NCBI GenBank assembly: GCA_013298335.1
Contig: JAAFHI010000255.1
Coordinates: 1-5,800, forward strand
DNA: 5,800 nt
From: Actinomycetota bacterium
Lineage (GTDB): Bacteria; Acidobacteriota; Blastocatellia; Chloracidobacteriales; Chloracidobacteriaceae
Direction: 5' to 3'
Made by a program: the position numbers and the translations under genes. The notes under the pieces are model-generated. The model had not been told where the DNA came from. It ran no database searches and was given only the letters and a program-made list of their open reading frames with translations. Shown here piece after piece: positions 5,440-5,800 of this stretch; position 1 is the stretch's first letter, and each line of letters opens with the position of its first letter.

Positions 5440-5471
5440 AACCTGATACCCGACACCCGACGCCCGACACC
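5440..5471 (-). repeat. Heptamer array, right arm of the inverted repeat in the pilB-pilT gap
   Basis: Read on the minus strand the units are GGTGTCG, GGCGTCG, GGTGTCG, GGTATCA, then GGTT. It faces the left arm across 31 bases (5409-5439). In the operon mRNA this arm is G-rich, with three GGG runs and flanking GG pairs, and begins one base after the pilB stop codon. The pair could form a long imperfect hairpin; the G-rich arm alone could form a two-layer G-quadruplex. No T-run follows, so simple intrinsic termination is unlikely. Confidence 0.85.
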
Positions 5472-5472
5472 T

Positions 5473-5800
5473 TTACAAAACGGTTTCGCGGACCACTTCC
5501 TCGATAGTCGTGACGCCGTCCATGATTTTTCGTAATCCGCTCCGTCGCAACGTGAGCATGCCATGCTCGACGGCCTTCTTGCGCAGTTCGAGCGCCGACG
5601 CGCCGATGAGAATCAGCTCGCGGAGTTCGTCGTTCATTTCCATGACTTCATAGAGACCAACGCGGCCCTTGTAGCCCGATCCCTTGCACTTGGGGCATTC
5701 CCCGCCGGACGGACTCTTGCCGTGGCCTTCGACGATCTTGATTTTCGAGGCTTCCTCGGGGCTGAAACCGAGTTCGATAAGCGTCTGGGCGGGCGGCTGA
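5473..5800 (-). CDS. pilB: Type IV pilus extension ATPase PilB, C-terminal part (N-terminus outside window)
   Basis: The last 108 residues and the TAA stop (5475-5473) of a GspE/PilB-type ATPase, the hexameric motor that powers pilin polymerisation through PilC. The fragment begins QPPAQTLIELGFSPEEA, typical of the region following the first CxxC of the zinc-binding loop. It contains the second CxxC pair, Cys35 and Cys38 in GECPKCKGSGYKGRVGLYEV, and ends with the conserved LRRSGLRKIMDGVTTIEEV helix. The Walker motifs and the first Cys pair lie outside the window. The neighbouring pilT and pilC, and the order pilB-pilT-pilC, favour PilB over a type II secretion GspE. The stop is followed after one base by the heptamer inverted repeat. 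Confidence 0.93.
   Translation of the reverse strand, partial: QPPAQTLIELGFSPEEASKIKIVEGHGKSPSGGECPKCKGSGYKGRVGLYEVMEMNDELRELILIGASALELRKKAVEHGMLTLRRSGLRKIMDGVTTIEEVVRETVL

Noticed and set aside
5377..5471. CRISPR array
   Set aside because: The repeat unit is only 7 bases, units are directly adjacent with no spacers, and the two arrays face each other. No cas genes are nearby.

Overview
The window comes from a GC-rich (roughly 55-60% by eye), didermic bacterium. The evidence is a type IV pilus motor/platform cluster, a periplasm-directed L,D-transpeptidase with a lipoprotein-type signal, and a bacterial tRNA-Pro with an encoded CCA end. I cannot place the lineage from sequence alone. The order pilB-pilT-pilC is common across several Gram-negative phyla and does not discriminate between them. 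No phage, transposase, defence or CRISPR element is visible.

Left part (1-1791), all on the minus strand. Reading in the direction of transcription it holds a low-molecular-weight protein-tyrosine phosphatase (1309-1791), a tRNA-Pro(UGG) (1159-1235) with its own likely promoter, a DedA/VTT-type membrane protein (386-1096), and the N-terminal part of an unrecognised protein (1-362). That last protein has two membrane helices followed by a winged-helix-like segment, and the window edge cuts it. The last two genes are 23 bases apart and probably co-transcribed.

Centre (1834-2541), plus strand. A single YkuD-type L,D-transpeptidase gene is divergent from the phosphatase and convergent with the pilus genes. 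The convergent gap (2542-2707) holds a strong intrinsic terminator for the pilus transcript and two runs of alternating purine-pyrimidine sequence.

Right part (2708-5800), minus strand. The 3' end of pilB (extension ATPase), then pilT (retraction ATPase), then pilC (inner-membrane platform). PilB and PilT drive pilus polymerisation and depolymerisation through PilC, so these are the moving parts of a retractable type IV pilus. pilT encodes an unusual Pro/Gly/Met-rich C-terminal tail. The pilB-pilT gap is occupied by two facing arrays of a degenerate heptamer that can fold into a long hairpin. The pilT-pilC gap of about 240 bases holds a plausible promoter, a hairpin, and a 15-base exact copy of a piece of pilT.

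Most of the window is ordinary housekeeping and motility content. I do not see a clear new system. The points most worth a second look are the heptamer inverted repeat inside the pilus operon, the PilT tail, and the pilT-like scrap in the pilT-pilC gap.
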